From positions 434,001 to 498,000 of the forward strand of contig CAWENQ010000003.1 of assembly GCA_963810485.1 (NCBI GenBank): a stretch of DNA of 64,000 nt. The letters run 5' to 3'. Below, one piece after another: positions 27,385-35,461 of this stretch (positions within the stretch are counted from its first letter, which is position 1; every line of letters begins with the position of its first letter). This stretch comes from DATKFM01 sp963810485 (GTDB lineage: Bacteria; Pseudomonadota; Alphaproteobacteria; Dongiales; Dongiaceae). Below the pieces are notes generated by a model, which worked only from the letters and a program-made list of their open reading frames with translations, did not search any database and was not told where the DNA came from. Position numbers and translations under genes: made by a program.

Positions 27385-28557
27385 ATGCCCGCCAACCGCT
27401 ATCCCGGACTGAACTTCGATCTCGGCGAGACGGCCGATGCGCTGCGCGACACGGTGGCGGACTTCGCTGCCGCGGAAATCGCGCCGCGCGCCGCCGAGGT
27501 CGATCGCAGCAACAACTTCCCCGCGGATCTTTGGCGCAAGTTCGGTGCTCTCGGCGTGCTCGGCGTCACCGTCGAGGAGGAGTATGGCGGCGCCGCCATG
27601 GGCTATCTGGAGCATGTGGTGGCGATGGAAGAGATCAGCCGGGCCTCGGCCTCGGTCGGCCTCTCCTACGGCGCGCACTCGAATCTCTGCGTCAACCAGA
27701 TCAGCCGGAATGGCACCGCCGAGCAGAAGAAGAAATATCTGCCGAAGCTAATCTCCGGTGAGCATGTGGGAGCCCTGGCGATGAGCGAGCCGGGCGCCGG
27801 CTCCGATGTCGTGGGCATGAAGACCCGCGCCGAGAAGAAGGGCGACCGCTATATTCTCAATGGCAACAAGATGTGGATCACCAACGGCCCGGACGCCAAC
27901 ACCCTGGTGGTCTATGCCAAGACCGATCCGGAGGCAGGGTCCAAGGGCATCACCGCCTTCCTGATCGAGAAGGGCATGAAGGGTTTCTCCACCGCACAGA
28001 AATTGGACAAGCTGGGCATGCGCGGCTCCAACACCTGCGAGCTGGTGTTCCAGGATTGCGAGGTGCCGGCGGAGAACGTGCTAGGCCAGGTGGGGAAGGG
28101 CGTGCGCGTGCTGATGAGCGGCCTGGACTACGAGCGCGCCGTGCTCGCCGCCGGACCCCTGGGCATCATGCAGTCCTGCATGGACACGGTCATTCCCTAC
28201 GTCCATGAGCGCAAGCAGTTCGGCAAGGCAATCGGCGAGTTCCAGATCATGCAGGGCAAGATCGCCGACATGTACACGGTGATGAATTCCGCCAAGGCCT
28301 ATGTCTACACCGTCGCCAAAGCCTGCGACCGCGGCGAGACCACCCGCAAGGACGCGGCCGGCGCGATCCTCTACGCGGCGGAGAAAGCCACCTGGATGGC
28401 CCTCGAGGCAATCCAATGCCTGGGCGGCAATGGCTACATCAACGATTACCCCACCGGGCGTCTATTGCGCGACGCCAAGCTCTACGAAATCGGCGCCGGT
28501 ACCAGCGAGATCCGACGCATGCTGATCGGTCGGGAGCTGTTCGAGGAGACGGCGTAG
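27385..28557 (+). CDS. ivd: Isovaleryl-CoA dehydrogenase
   Basis: This 390-residue acyl-CoA dehydrogenase starts at ATG 27385 (PANRYPGLNFDLGETADALR), after AAAGGAAG. ALAMSEPGAGSDVVGMKTRA and KMWITNGPDAN are the FAD/substrate regions. The C-terminal stretch QCLGGNGYINDYPTGRLLRD is characteristic of isovaleryl-CoA dehydrogenases. It oxidises isovaleryl-CoA to 3-methylcrotonyl-CoA in leucine breakdown. The next enzymes of the pathway lie at 36.6-42 kb rather than adjacent. The frame upstream to 27292 is not part of the family. Confidence 0.9.
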   Translation: MPANRYPGLNFDLGETADALRDTVADFAAAEIAPRAAEVDRSNNFPADLWRKFGALGVLGVTVEEEYGGAAMGYLEHVVAMEEISRASASVGLSYGAHSNLCVNQISRNGTAEQKKKYLPKLISGEHVGALAMSEPGAGSDVVGMKTRAEKKGDRYILNGNKMWITNGPDANTLVVYAKTDPEAGSKGITAFLIEKGMKGFSTAQKLDKLGMRGSNTCELVFQDCEVPAENVLGQVGKGVRVLMSGLDYERAVLAAGPLGIMQSCMDTVIPYVHERKQFGKAIGEFQIMQGKIADMYTVMNSAKAYVYTVAKACDRGETTRKDAAGAILYAAEKATWMALEAIQCLGGNGYINDYPTGRLLRDAKLYEIGAGTSEIRRMLIGRELFEETA

Positions 28558-28625
28558 GCATCTTGGATTCGTGGCTTGCCATTCCCATCTATTCCGCGAC
28601 TACGGATAGGAGTGCCTGACACCCC

Positions 28626-28877
28626 ATGCTTTACCTTCTCGCGCTTTTCTGCTCGCCGCTGGCGCTGCTGTTTACCGGCCGCATCTTCCAGGCGATTTTC
28701 AACCTGCTGATTTACGTTGGGGCGATCGTGCTTTCGATCACCATCGTCTTCTGGTTCCCGGCGGGCGTGATCGTCTGGGCCATCGGCGTCGCGCATGCCA
28801 TTCTGGTCATCAACAACGACCGCGAGAACCGCCGCAACCGCGCGCTGGTCGAAGCGCAGCGGCGGGAGCCGAACTGA
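28626..28877 (+). CDS. Small two-span membrane protein, YqaE/Pmp3-like
   Basis: The 83-residue protein has two hydrophobic spans. The first carries SPLALLFTGRIFQAIFNLLIY, and the second region ends GVAHAILVINN, the arrangement of Pmp3/YqaE stress-linked membrane peptides. A charged tail follows (DRENRRNRALVEAQRREPN). The spacing between the spans is longer than in classic Pmp3 proteins, so membership is probable rather than certain. Confidence 0.65.
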   Translation: MLYLLALFCSPLALLFTGRIFQAIFNLLIYVGAIVLSITIVFWFPAGVIVWAIGVAHAILVINNDRENRRNRALVEAQRREPN

Positions 28878-28918
28878 GTTTTGCTAAGAGAGCGGCCTGC
28901 GGCATGTCCTCATCATAG

Positions 28919-28967
28919 TCCCCTCGCCACCACGAAGTGGGGGAGAGGGTCAGGGTGAGGGTGAGGG
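28919..28967. repeat. Palindromic intergenic repeat (copy 2)
   Basis: TCCCCTCGCC, CACGAAGTGG, GGGAGAGGGTCAGGGTGAGGG: the same building blocks as the right half of the repeat at 20602-20697. Confidence 0.7.
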
Positions 28968-29026
28968 GGTGCTGACCAAGAGTGCGGCGCAGACAGATTT
29001 TTTCCCGCGTTGGCGCGATCACTTCG

Positions 29027-29069
29027 TCCCCTCACCCTAACCCTCTCCCCGCAAGCGGGGCGAGGGGAC
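29027..29069. repeat. Palindromic intergenic repeat (copy 3, inverted)
   Basis: TCCCCTCACCCTAACCCTCT, then CCCCGCAAGCGGGG and CGAGGGGAC: the same family in the opposite orientation to copy 2. Together copies 2 and 3 bracket about 60 bases between convergent genes. Confidence 0.7.
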
Positions 29070-29093
29070 ATTTAGATGGGTCGCTGTGTGCGA

Positions 29094-29393
29094 TTACCCT
29101 GCCGCCGACACCGGCTCGTAATGCTCCACCGTCGGGAACGGGTCGTAGAAATGGTGCAGAAGCGCCTTCCAGCGGCCGTACTCCGCTGACTTCCGGAAGC
29201 CCTCAGTGTGATCCTCCAGCCGCCGCCACTTCACCAGCAGGATGTACCGGTCGGCCTGCTCCATGCAGCGGCGGATCTCATGGCCCTTGTAGCCAGGCAT
29301 GCTGGCGATGATGGGCGCTGCTTCGTGGAAGGCGGCTTCGAAGGCGGGCGACTGGCCCGGCTTGATATCGAGGATGGCAACTTCGAGGATCAT
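29094..29393 (-). CDS. Antibiotic-biosynthesis-monooxygenase (ABM) domain protein
   Basis: The 99-residue protein starts at ATG 29393 (MILEVAILDIKPGQSPAFEA). It is a ferredoxin-like ABM fold with the typical YKGHEIRRCMEQADRYILLV core and a DHTEGFRKSAEYGRWKALL segment. Members include heme-degrading and quinol monooxygenases and many uncharacterised proteins, and the substrate is unknown here. The frame upstream to 29471 is not conserved-looking. It lies divergent from the RidA-family gene. Confidence 0.8.
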   Translation of the reverse strand: MILEVAILDIKPGQSPAFEAAFHEAAPIIASMPGYKGHEIRRCMEQADRYILLVKWRRLEDHTEGFRKSAEYGRWKALLHHFYDPFPTVEHYEPVSAAG

Positions 29394-29523
29394 GATGCAC
29401 CAGGGAATGAGGCGCGACGGACGGGAAGTTTCCTTGCGCCGCGCCCGGAGTGCAAGCGCTTCTCCCGCCATTGCTGGCGCCCGGCCGGAATGACAATATC
29501 TCCGCTCCTAAATGGAGGCTGAT

Positions 29524-30003
29524 GTGGCGCGCAAACTGATTTCCTCGGGCTCGAGTTTCGAGAAAGCGGCGGGATATTCGCGGGCGGTGGTGGATGGCGA
29601 GTGGGTCTTCGTCTCCGGCACCACCGGTTTCGACTATGCCAAGATGGCGATCTCGGACGATCTGGCCGAGCAAGTGCGGCAGACTTTCCGCAATATCTCT
29701 GCGGCACTGGCCCAGGCCGGCAGCTCGCTCCGCGATGTCGTGCGCGCCAACTACATCGTGCCGAACCCTGCCGACTGGCCGAACATCGTGCCGATCCTCG
29801 GCGAGCATTTCGGCGAGATCCGGCCGGCCTCTACGGCCATCGTCGCCGGCCTGGTCGATCCTCGCATGCGCATCGAGATCGAGGTGACGGCCCGCCGCGC
29901 CGTGCGGCCGCCATCATCGGCCGCCGCCCAGCGCCGCCGCACTGCCAAGCCGAAAGCCAAGAAAAAAGCGGCCAAGCGGGCCGCCAAGAAGGGGGGACGT
30001 TAG
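29524..30003 (+). CDS. RidA/YjgF-family protein with a basic C-terminal tail
   Basis: The RidA fold runs from GTG 29524 (MARKLISSGSSFEKAAGYSR) to about residue 130, with FVSGTTGFDYAKM and RPASTAIVAGLVDPRMRIEIE carrying the family arginine. GGAGG lies 5 bases before this GTG, and an in-frame ATG at 29512 is an alternative. RidA proteins deaminate reactive enamines or imines. Unusually, about 30 further residues are almost all Lys, Arg and Ala (TAKPKAKKKAAKRAAKKGGR), like a histone H1-type tail. It is followed by the DUF1989 gene after 2 bases. Confidence 0.85.
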   Translation: MARKLISSGSSFEKAAGYSRAVVDGEWVFVSGTTGFDYAKMAISDDLAEQVRQTFRNISAALAQAGSSLRDVVRANYIVPNPADWPNIVPILGEHFGEIRPASTAIVAGLVDPRMRIEIEVTARRAVRPPSSAAAQRRRTAKPKAKKKAAKRAAKKGGR

Positions 30004-30005
30004 GG

Positions 30006-30599
30006 ATGGTCGAGCAGCTCACGGAGATTCCCGCCCGGCGCGGCAAGGCCGTGCATGTCCCGCAAGGTCATGTGCTGAAGCTGATCAACACCCACGGCAC
30101 GCAGGTCATCGATACCTGGGCCTTCAACGCCGCCGATCTGCATGAGTTCATGTCGCTGGAACATACGCGGCCCCATATTGGCCACATCATCCCGAAGATC
30201 GGCGACGTGATGTTCACCAACAAGCGACGGCCGATCATCACGCTCCTCGAAGACACCTCGCCGGGCATCCACGACACCATCGTCGCCGCTTGCGATCGCT
30301 ACCGCTACAAGTTCCTGGGTGTCGAGGGCTATCACGACAATTGCACCGACAATCTGTTCTCGGGCATGGCCGAGCTGGGCCTGACGCCGCCGGAGGTGCC
30401 AAGCCCGCTAAACATGTGGATGAACATTCCTGTAGCGGCGGACGGCAGCATCTCGTTCCAGCCGACGGTGTCCAAGGCCGGCGATTTCGTTCTGCTGCGG
30501 GCTGACATGGACGTGGTGATGGCCTTCTCTTCCTGCCCTCAGGACATCTTGCCGATCAATTCCCAGAAACCCGTCGAGTGCCATTTTCAGGTGATCTGA
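30006..30599 (+). CDS. DUF1989 (urea-carboxylase-associated family) protein
   Basis: The 197-residue protein starts at ATG 30006 (MVEQLTEIPARRGKAVHVP). It is a DUF1989 member with DTWAFNAADLHEFMSLEHTR, EGYHDNCTDNL and PSPLNMWMNIPV. Relatives accompany urea or guanidine carboxylase and amino-group metabolism and probably bind metal through the conserved His/Asp/Cys residues. The exact reaction is unassigned. It is tightly linked to the RidA-like gene and to the SDR gene after 3 bases, suggesting an operon dealing with nitrogenous small molecules. Confidence 0.82.
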   Translation: MVEQLTEIPARRGKAVHVPQGHVLKLINTHGTQVIDTWAFNAADLHEFMSLEHTRPHIGHIIPKIGDVMFTNKRRPIITLLEDTSPGIHDTIVAACDRYRYKFLGVEGYHDNCTDNLFSGMAELGLTPPEVPSPLNMWMNIPVAADGSISFQPTVSKAGDFVLLRADMDVVMAFSSCPQDILPINSQKPVECHFQVI

Positions 30600-30602
30600 A
30601 CC

Positions 30603-31283
30603 ATGCCCACTGTCCTGATCACTGGCGCGAATAGAGGCGTCGGGCTGGAGTTCGCCAAGCAATATGCGGCGGAAGGCTGGCGCGTCCATGCCGCTTGCCG
30701 GGATCCCGGCAAGGCGACGGCGCTGAAGGCCATCAAGGGCGATGTGCAAGTGCATCCCCTGGAGGTCACCGACGAAGCGCAGATCGACAACCTCGCGAAA
30801 TCCCTCAGCAACGAGGCCATTGATATCGTCATCAACAACGCCGGGATCATTGGGCCGGACGACAGCTTCGGTGGCACGGATGTCGAGGGCTGGATGCAGA
30901 CTCTCCGCGTCAACGCGCTGGCACCCGTGCGGATCGCAGAACGGCTGGTGCCTAATCTGGAACGCGGCGAGCGGAAGCTGATCGTCAACATCACCAGCCG
31001 CATGGGCAGCATCGCCGACAACAGCAGCGGCGGCTCCTATGCCTACCGCACCAGCAAGGCGGCGCTGAACATGGCCGCGAAGAGCATGGCCATCGATCTC
31101 AAACGCAAAGGAATAAAGGTGATCGTGTTTCACCCCGGTTGGGCCAGGACCGACATGGGTGGCCGCAGCGCCACGGTGCCAGTTGCCGACAGCGTCGGCG
31201 GCATGCGCGCCAAGATCGCGGCGCTGACTGCGGCCGACAGCGGCCAGTTCTTCAGCTACACCGGCCAATCGATCCCCTGGTAG
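30603..31283 (+). CDS. Short-chain dehydrogenase/reductase
   Basis: The 226-residue protein has the classical SDR nucleotide motif TGANRGVGLEF (about 7-17), NNAG (about 79-82), and the catalytic Ser and YxxxK in SYAYRTSKAALN (about 140-151). The C-terminal sequence HPGWARTDMGG resembles the CsgA/carbonyl-reductase-like subgroup. Substrate not predictable. It belongs to the chain of closely spaced genes 29524-32406. Confidence 0.88.
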   Translation: MPTVLITGANRGVGLEFAKQYAAEGWRVHAACRDPGKATALKAIKGDVQVHPLEVTDEAQIDNLAKSLSNEAIDIVINNAGIIGPDDSFGGTDVEGWMQTLRVNALAPVRIAERLVPNLERGERKLIVNITSRMGSIADNSSGGSYAYRTSKAALNMAAKSMAIDLKRKGIKVIVFHPGWARTDMGGRSATVPVADSVGGMRAKIAALTAADSGQFFSYTGQSIPW

Positions 31284-31291
31284 GCATAGGC

Positions 31292-31792
31292 ATGGACGAT
31301 CTGCACAAATCATCAACAGGCTTCCACCTCGCCCAATTGAACATCGCCCGCAGCCTGGCGCCCATGGACGATCCGCTGCTGCAGGACTTCGTCGCCGCTC
31401 TGGACGACGTCAACGCCCTGGCCGAGCGCAGCCTCGGCTTCGTCTGGCGCCTGAAGAGCGACAGCGGCAATGCCACCGATATCCGCGCGTATGACGATCC
31501 CCTGATGATCGTCAATCTCACGGTGTGGGAGGGGATCGAGGCTCTGTTCGATTTCACCTATCGCAGCGGCCACGCCAAGATCATGGCCCGCCGCCGCGAC
31601 TGGTTCGAGAAGATGTCGCGGCCCCACATGGTGCTCTGGTGGATTCCGGCCGGGCATCTGCCTGACATGGCCGAGGCCAAGGAGCGGCTGGATCTTCTGC
31701 AGCAGCGCGGCCCGAGTCCGGAGGCTTTCACCTTCAAAGTGCGTTTTCCGGCGCCTTCAACCGCGGCGTCGGAGCTCGTTACAGCGAAATAG
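31292..31792 (+). CDS. DUF3291 protein
   Basis: The 166-residue protein starts at ATG 31292. LAQLNIARSLAPMDDPLLQDF, GFVWRLKS, NLTVWEGIEALFDFTY and PHMVLWWIPAGHLP match the DUF3291 family, an ABM-like fold of unknown function. It is 8 bases from the SDR gene and 11 bases from the isomerase-like gene. Confidence 0.82.
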   Translation: MDDLHKSSTGFHLAQLNIARSLAPMDDPLLQDFVAALDDVNALAERSLGFVWRLKSDSGNATDIRAYDDPLMIVNLTVWEGIEALFDFTYRSGHAKIMARRRDWFEKMSRPHMVLWWIPAGHLPDMAEAKERLDLLQQRGPSPEAFTFKVRFPAPSTAASELVTAK

Positions 31793-31803
31793 GCGAGGGA
31801 CCG

Positions 31804-32406
31804 ATGGCCGCGCCGATCGACTTCTATTTCGATTTCTCCTCGCCCTATGGCTACCTCGCCTCGACCCAGATCGAGGCTCTGGCGGCGCGCCACGGGCGCG
31901 AGGTGACCTGGCACCCCTTCATGCTGGGCGCGGCGTTCAAGACCACCGGCCAGTCGCCGCTGACCCAGCAGCCGATGCGCGGGCCCTATCATCTCCGGGA
32001 TTTCGCCCGCTCGGCGCGGCTGCTGAATGTTCCCTTCAATCTGCCGGAGCCGTTTCCATTTCCGGCGTTGGCGGCGTCGCGGGCTTTCTATTGGCTCGTC
32101 GATCGCGAGCCCGCACAGGCAACGGCGCTCGCCCGCGCCGTCTACCACGCGGCCTATGGCGAGGGGCGGGACGTGCGCAGCGTCGACTCCGTCGCCGCCA
32201 TCGGCCAGCGGCTGGGCATCGATCCTGCGCCGCTGCGCGAAGCCATCGAGCAGCCGGCGATCAAGGAACGGCTGAAAGCGGAAACCGATGCCGCCCTGGC
32301 CCGCGGCGTCTTCGGTTCGCCCTTCGTCTTCGTCGACGGCGAGCCCTTCTGGGGCCATGATCGCTTCCCCCAGGTGGAGCGCTGGCTAGCGACCGGCGGG
32401 TTTTAG
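31804..32406 (+). CDS. 2-hydroxychromene-2-carboxylate isomerase-like (DsbA-fold, GST kappa type)
   Basis: The 200-residue thioredoxin-fold protein of the HCCA isomerase/GST-kappa family begins IDFYFDFSSPYGYLAS (Ser of the active site). It also carries WHPFMLGAAFKTTG and the C-terminal GVFGSPFVFVDGEPFWGHDR. In naphthalene-type pathways the reaction is glutathione-dependent isomerisation. In this context it may act on another aromatic or thiol conjugate. Its stop overlaps by a few bases the stop of the convergent dehydratase gene. Confidence 0.88.
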   Translation: MAAPIDFYFDFSSPYGYLASTQIEALAARHGREVTWHPFMLGAAFKTTGQSPLTQQPMRGPYHLRDFARSARLLNVPFNLPEPFPFPALAASRAFYWLVDREPAQATALARAVYHAAYGEGRDVRSVDSVAAIGQRLGIDPAPLREAIEQPAIKERLKAETDAALARGVFGSPFVFVDGEPFWGHDRFPQVERWLATGGF

Positions 32407-33395
32407 CTGCCGCTCAGCACCTGCGCATACTTCTCCCGATCTATATTCCCGCCCGACAGAACCAGCGCCACGCGCTTGCCCGCCTTCTTGTCCCGTTCCT
32501 TCACCAGTGCTGCCAGCGGTGCTGCGCCGGCGCCTTCCGTGACATTGTGCGTGTCCGTGAAGTAGTGCCGCATCGCCGCCTTGATCTCGTCCTCGCTGAC
32601 GGTGATCACGCGTTCTGCATGGGCGAAGATGATCGCAAGCGCGGATTCATCCGGCACCCGGCAGGCCATGCCATCGGCGATGGTGTCGGCGTAGTTGGTG
32701 GAAATCGGCGCGCGTTTCGCGAAGGACAGCGCATAGGCGGCGGCGTTCTCGGCGACCACGCCGACGACCCTGGTCTTGAGCCCGAGCGCATTGCGCGCGG
32801 CGATCGTGCCGCAGATCCCGGAACCGAGACCAATGGGCACGTAGACCGTATCGAGATCCGGCACCGCATTGAACAGCTCGAGCCCGTAGCTGGCCACGCC
32901 CAGCACCAGCCAAGGATGGAATGACGGCAGCCGGTGCAGCTTCCGCTCCCGCGCCAGAACGGCTGCATGCTCGTAGGCAGCCTGGAAGTCATGGCCATGC
33001 TCGATCAGCTCGGCGCCCAGGGCGCGCATGGCGGCGTTCTTCTCCACGCTGTTGCCATGGGGCGCGACGATGACCGGATGCAGGCCGGCGCGCCGGGCCG
33101 CCAATGCGATGCTCTGGCCGTGATTTCCGCGCGTCGCCGCCACCACGCCCGTGACATCAGGCTCTGCTCGCTTCAGCGCATCCATGTAGGTGATCCCGCC
33201 GCGCACCTTGAAGGCGCCGATGGGCGTGTGGTTTTCATGCTTCACCCAGACATCGGCGCCGGTGCGCTCGCAGAGCAGCGGCCAGCGATATTGCGGCGTC
33301 GGCGGCATCACCAAATGCACGAGGGCGGCCGCCTGTTCTAACGCCGCCAACGAAGGCAACGCCGGGTCCTTCGAAATCTCATCTCCGTCCCTCAT
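32403..33395 (-). CDS. Threonine dehydratase-like PLP enzyme
   Basis: This fold-type II PLP protein of 330 residues from ATG 33395 has the PLP lysine in GAFKVRGG. It also shows GVVAATRGNHGQSIALAAR, the glycine-rich phosphate loop VPIGLGSGICG and the late motif VALVLSGGN. There is no C-terminal ACT regulatory domain, so it resembles catabolic threonine/serine dehydratases or related beta-replacing enzymes. The frame continues upstream into the transporter gene. The start is chosen at the ATGA overlap with tctA. Confidence 0.85.
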   Translation of the reverse strand: MRDGDEISKDPALPSLAALEQAAALVHLVMPPTPQYRWPLLCERTGADVWVKHENHTPIGAFKVRGGITYMDALKRAEPDVTGVVAATRGNHGQSIALAARRAGLHPVIVAPHGNSVEKNAAMRALGAELIEHGHDFQAAYEHAAVLARERKLHRLPSFHPWLVLGVASYGLELFNAVPDLDTVYVPIGLGSGICGTIAARNALGLKTRVVGVVAENAAAYALSFAKRAPISTNYADTIADGMACRVPDESALAIIFAHAERVITVSEDEIKAAMRHYFTDTHNVTEGAGAAPLAALVKERDKKAGKRVALVLSGGNIDREKYAQVLSGS

Positions 33396-34897
33396 GCGTC
33401 CTCCTGAAAGACCTCTTCGCGCTTCCGCCTGATGGCCGGGCTGAGGACGATGATCAGGGCGATCAGCGCCAGCACCAGCATGGTGGCGCTGATCGGCCGC
33501 TCGATGAACACCATGGGATCGCCGCGGGACAGGATCATGGCGCGGCGCAGATACTCCTCGAACAGATCGCCGAGGATGAAGCCCATCAGCAGCGGCGCCG
33601 GCTCGCAATCCAGCTTGACCAGGACATAGCCGAGCAGGCCGAACAGCGCCATCAGGTAGACGTCGAACTCCACATTGCGCACGCTGTAGACGCCAATGCA
33701 GCAGAACACCAGGATCGCCGGATAGAGCAGGTGATAGGGCACCCGCAGCAGCCGCACCCACAGCCCGATCATCGGCAAGTTCAGAATTACGAGCATCAGA
33801 TTGCCGACCCACATCGACACGATGATGCCCCAGAACAGATCCGGCCGCTCGGTCATGACCGAGGGCCCTGGCACGATGCCCTGGATGATCATTGCGCCGA
33901 ACATCAGCGCCATGACGGGATTGGGCGGGATGCCGAGGGTCAGCATGGGGATGAAGGAGGTTTGCGCGCCCGCATTGTTCGCCGCCTCCGGCGCGGCAAC
34001 GCCTTCGATGGCGCCCTTGCCGAACCGGTTCTGGTCGCGCGACAGCTTCTTCTCCAGCGAGTAGGCGGTGAAGGAGGAGAGGATGGCGCCGCCGCCGGGC
34101 AGGATGCCGAGCGCCGAACCCAGCAACGTGCCGCGGCAGATGGGAGCGGCGATGCGCCGCAGGTCCTCCCGCGTCGGCATCAGGCCGGAGACGTTCTTCA
34201 CCATGGGTTCGCGGGTCTTCTCATGCTCCAGGTTGTGCAGGATCTCGGAGATGCCGAACATGCCCATGGCCACGGCGACCAGGCCGATCTCCTCGCTGAG
34301 TTCGGGAATGCCGAAGGTGAAACGCAGCTCGCCGGAATTCACGTCGGCGCCCACCATGCTGAGCAGCAGGCCGAGCACGATCATGCCGAACGCCTTCAGC
34401 AGCGAGCCATGGGCCAGCGCCACCGACGCCACCAAGCCCAGCAGGATCAGCGAACAATAATCCGCCGGTCCGAACTTCAGGGCGACCCGTGCCAGGATCG
34501 GCCCGAGGATGGCCACGACGCAGGTGGCAAAGGTGCCGGCGACGAACGAGCCGATGGCCGCGGTCGCCAGAGCGGCGCCGGCCCGGCCCTGGCGCGCCAT
34601 CTGGTAGCCGTCGATGGCCGTGACCACGGAGGATGTTTCGCCCGGCAGGTTGATCAGGATCGCGGTCGTCGAGCCGCCATACTGCGCGCCGTAGTAGATG
34701 CCGGCGAGCATGATCAGCGCCGAGAGCGGCGGCAGGGTGAAGGTCATCGGCAGCAGCATGGCAATGGTCGCCGCCGGCCCCAATCCCGGCAGCACGCCCA
34801 CCAGAGTCCCCAGCAGCACGCCGGCAAAGCAGTACATCACGTTATTCAGCGTAATGGCAGCCTCGAACCCCAGGGCGAGATTGGCGAGAAGGTCCAT
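33392..34897 (-). CDS. tctA: Tripartite tricarboxylate transporter, large permease TctA
   Basis: The 501-residue membrane protein of about 12 spans has the TctA signatures GVLPGLGPAATIAMLLPMTF, GIYYGAQYGGSTTAILINLP and GILPGGGAILSSF. It is the main membrane subunit of a TTT carboxylate importer. It lies 10 bases downstream of tctB and overlaps the dehydratase start, so transporter and enzyme are probably co-expressed. Confidence 0.94.
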   Translation of the reverse strand: MDLLANLALGFEAAITLNNVMYCFAGVLLGTLVGVLPGLGPAATIAMLLPMTFTLPPLSALIMLAGIYYGAQYGGSTTAILINLPGETSSVVTAIDGYQMARQGRAGAALATAAIGSFVAGTFATCVVAILGPILARVALKFGPADYCSLILLGLVASVALAHGSLLKAFGMIVLGLLLSMVGADVNSGELRFTFGIPELSEEIGLVAVAMGMFGISEILHNLEHEKTREPMVKNVSGLMPTREDLRRIAAPICRGTLLGSALGILPGGGAILSSFTAYSLEKKLSRDQNRFGKGAIEGVAAPEAANNAGAQTSFIPMLTLGIPPNPVMALMFGAMIIQGIVPGPSVMTERPDLFWGIIVSMWVGNLMLVILNLPMIGLWVRLLRVPYHLLYPAILVFCCIGVYSVRNVEFDVYLMALFGLLGYVLVKLDCEPAPLLMGFILGDLFEEYLRRAMILSRGDPMVFIERPISATMLVLALIALIIVLSPAIRRKREEVFQEDA

Positions 34898-34907
34898 AAT
34901 GGCGGGC

Positions 34908-35366
34908 TCAGCCGAACCAGCGGCCGATGACGGGAATCGGCAGGCCGAGGCCCATCACGAACACCAGGAGGGCGAAAGCCGTAAGCCCAACCGACAAGGC
35001 AACGGCAATCGGCCAGCTGAACCGGCTGCTGGCATAGGCGCTGACCATCACCAGGATGAGCAGGGCGGCCGTCAGCCCCGCGCCGCGCAGAATGATGCCG
35101 AACAGCACGATGGGCCCCAGCACCAGCAGGATCGCCTTCAGCGCCAGCCCCTGGACCGGCGGGCCATCGATGACGAAGGCGCGAACAGTCGTCGCCATGC
35201 CGAGGATCACCAGCAGAATGGCGAGGATCGTGGGGAAATAGCCCGGCCCCATGCGGATCGTGGTGCCGAACTCATGGTTCCGCGCCAGGATGCCGAAGCC
35301 CAGACCGGCAGCCGTGAAAATCAGCCCGGCCCAAAAATCCTTCGGATGCCGGACGGCGATCCGCAT
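34908..35366 (-). CDS. tctB: Tripartite tricarboxylate transporter, small permease TctB
   Basis: The 152-residue protein has four predicted spans. The N-terminal region DFWAGLIFTAAGLGFGILAR and GTTIRMGPGYFPTILAILL are typical TctB. It lies between the binding-protein and large-permease genes in the usual order C-B-A. Confidence 0.92.
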   Translation of the reverse strand: MRIAVRHPKDFWAGLIFTAAGLGFGILARNHEFGTTIRMGPGYFPTILAILLVILGMATTVRAFVIDGPPVQGLALKAILLVLGPIVLFGIILRGAGLTAALLILVMVSAYASSRFSWPIAVALSVGLTAFALLVFVMGLGLPIPVIGRWFG

Positions 35367-35461
35367 CGGACAGTCCCCCTGTCAGAAGATATTCACAGGA
35401 TCACACTCCCGCGGCGCAAAGCAAGCGCCGCGGGAGAGGATCGCATTCAGGAAGATCGGCC

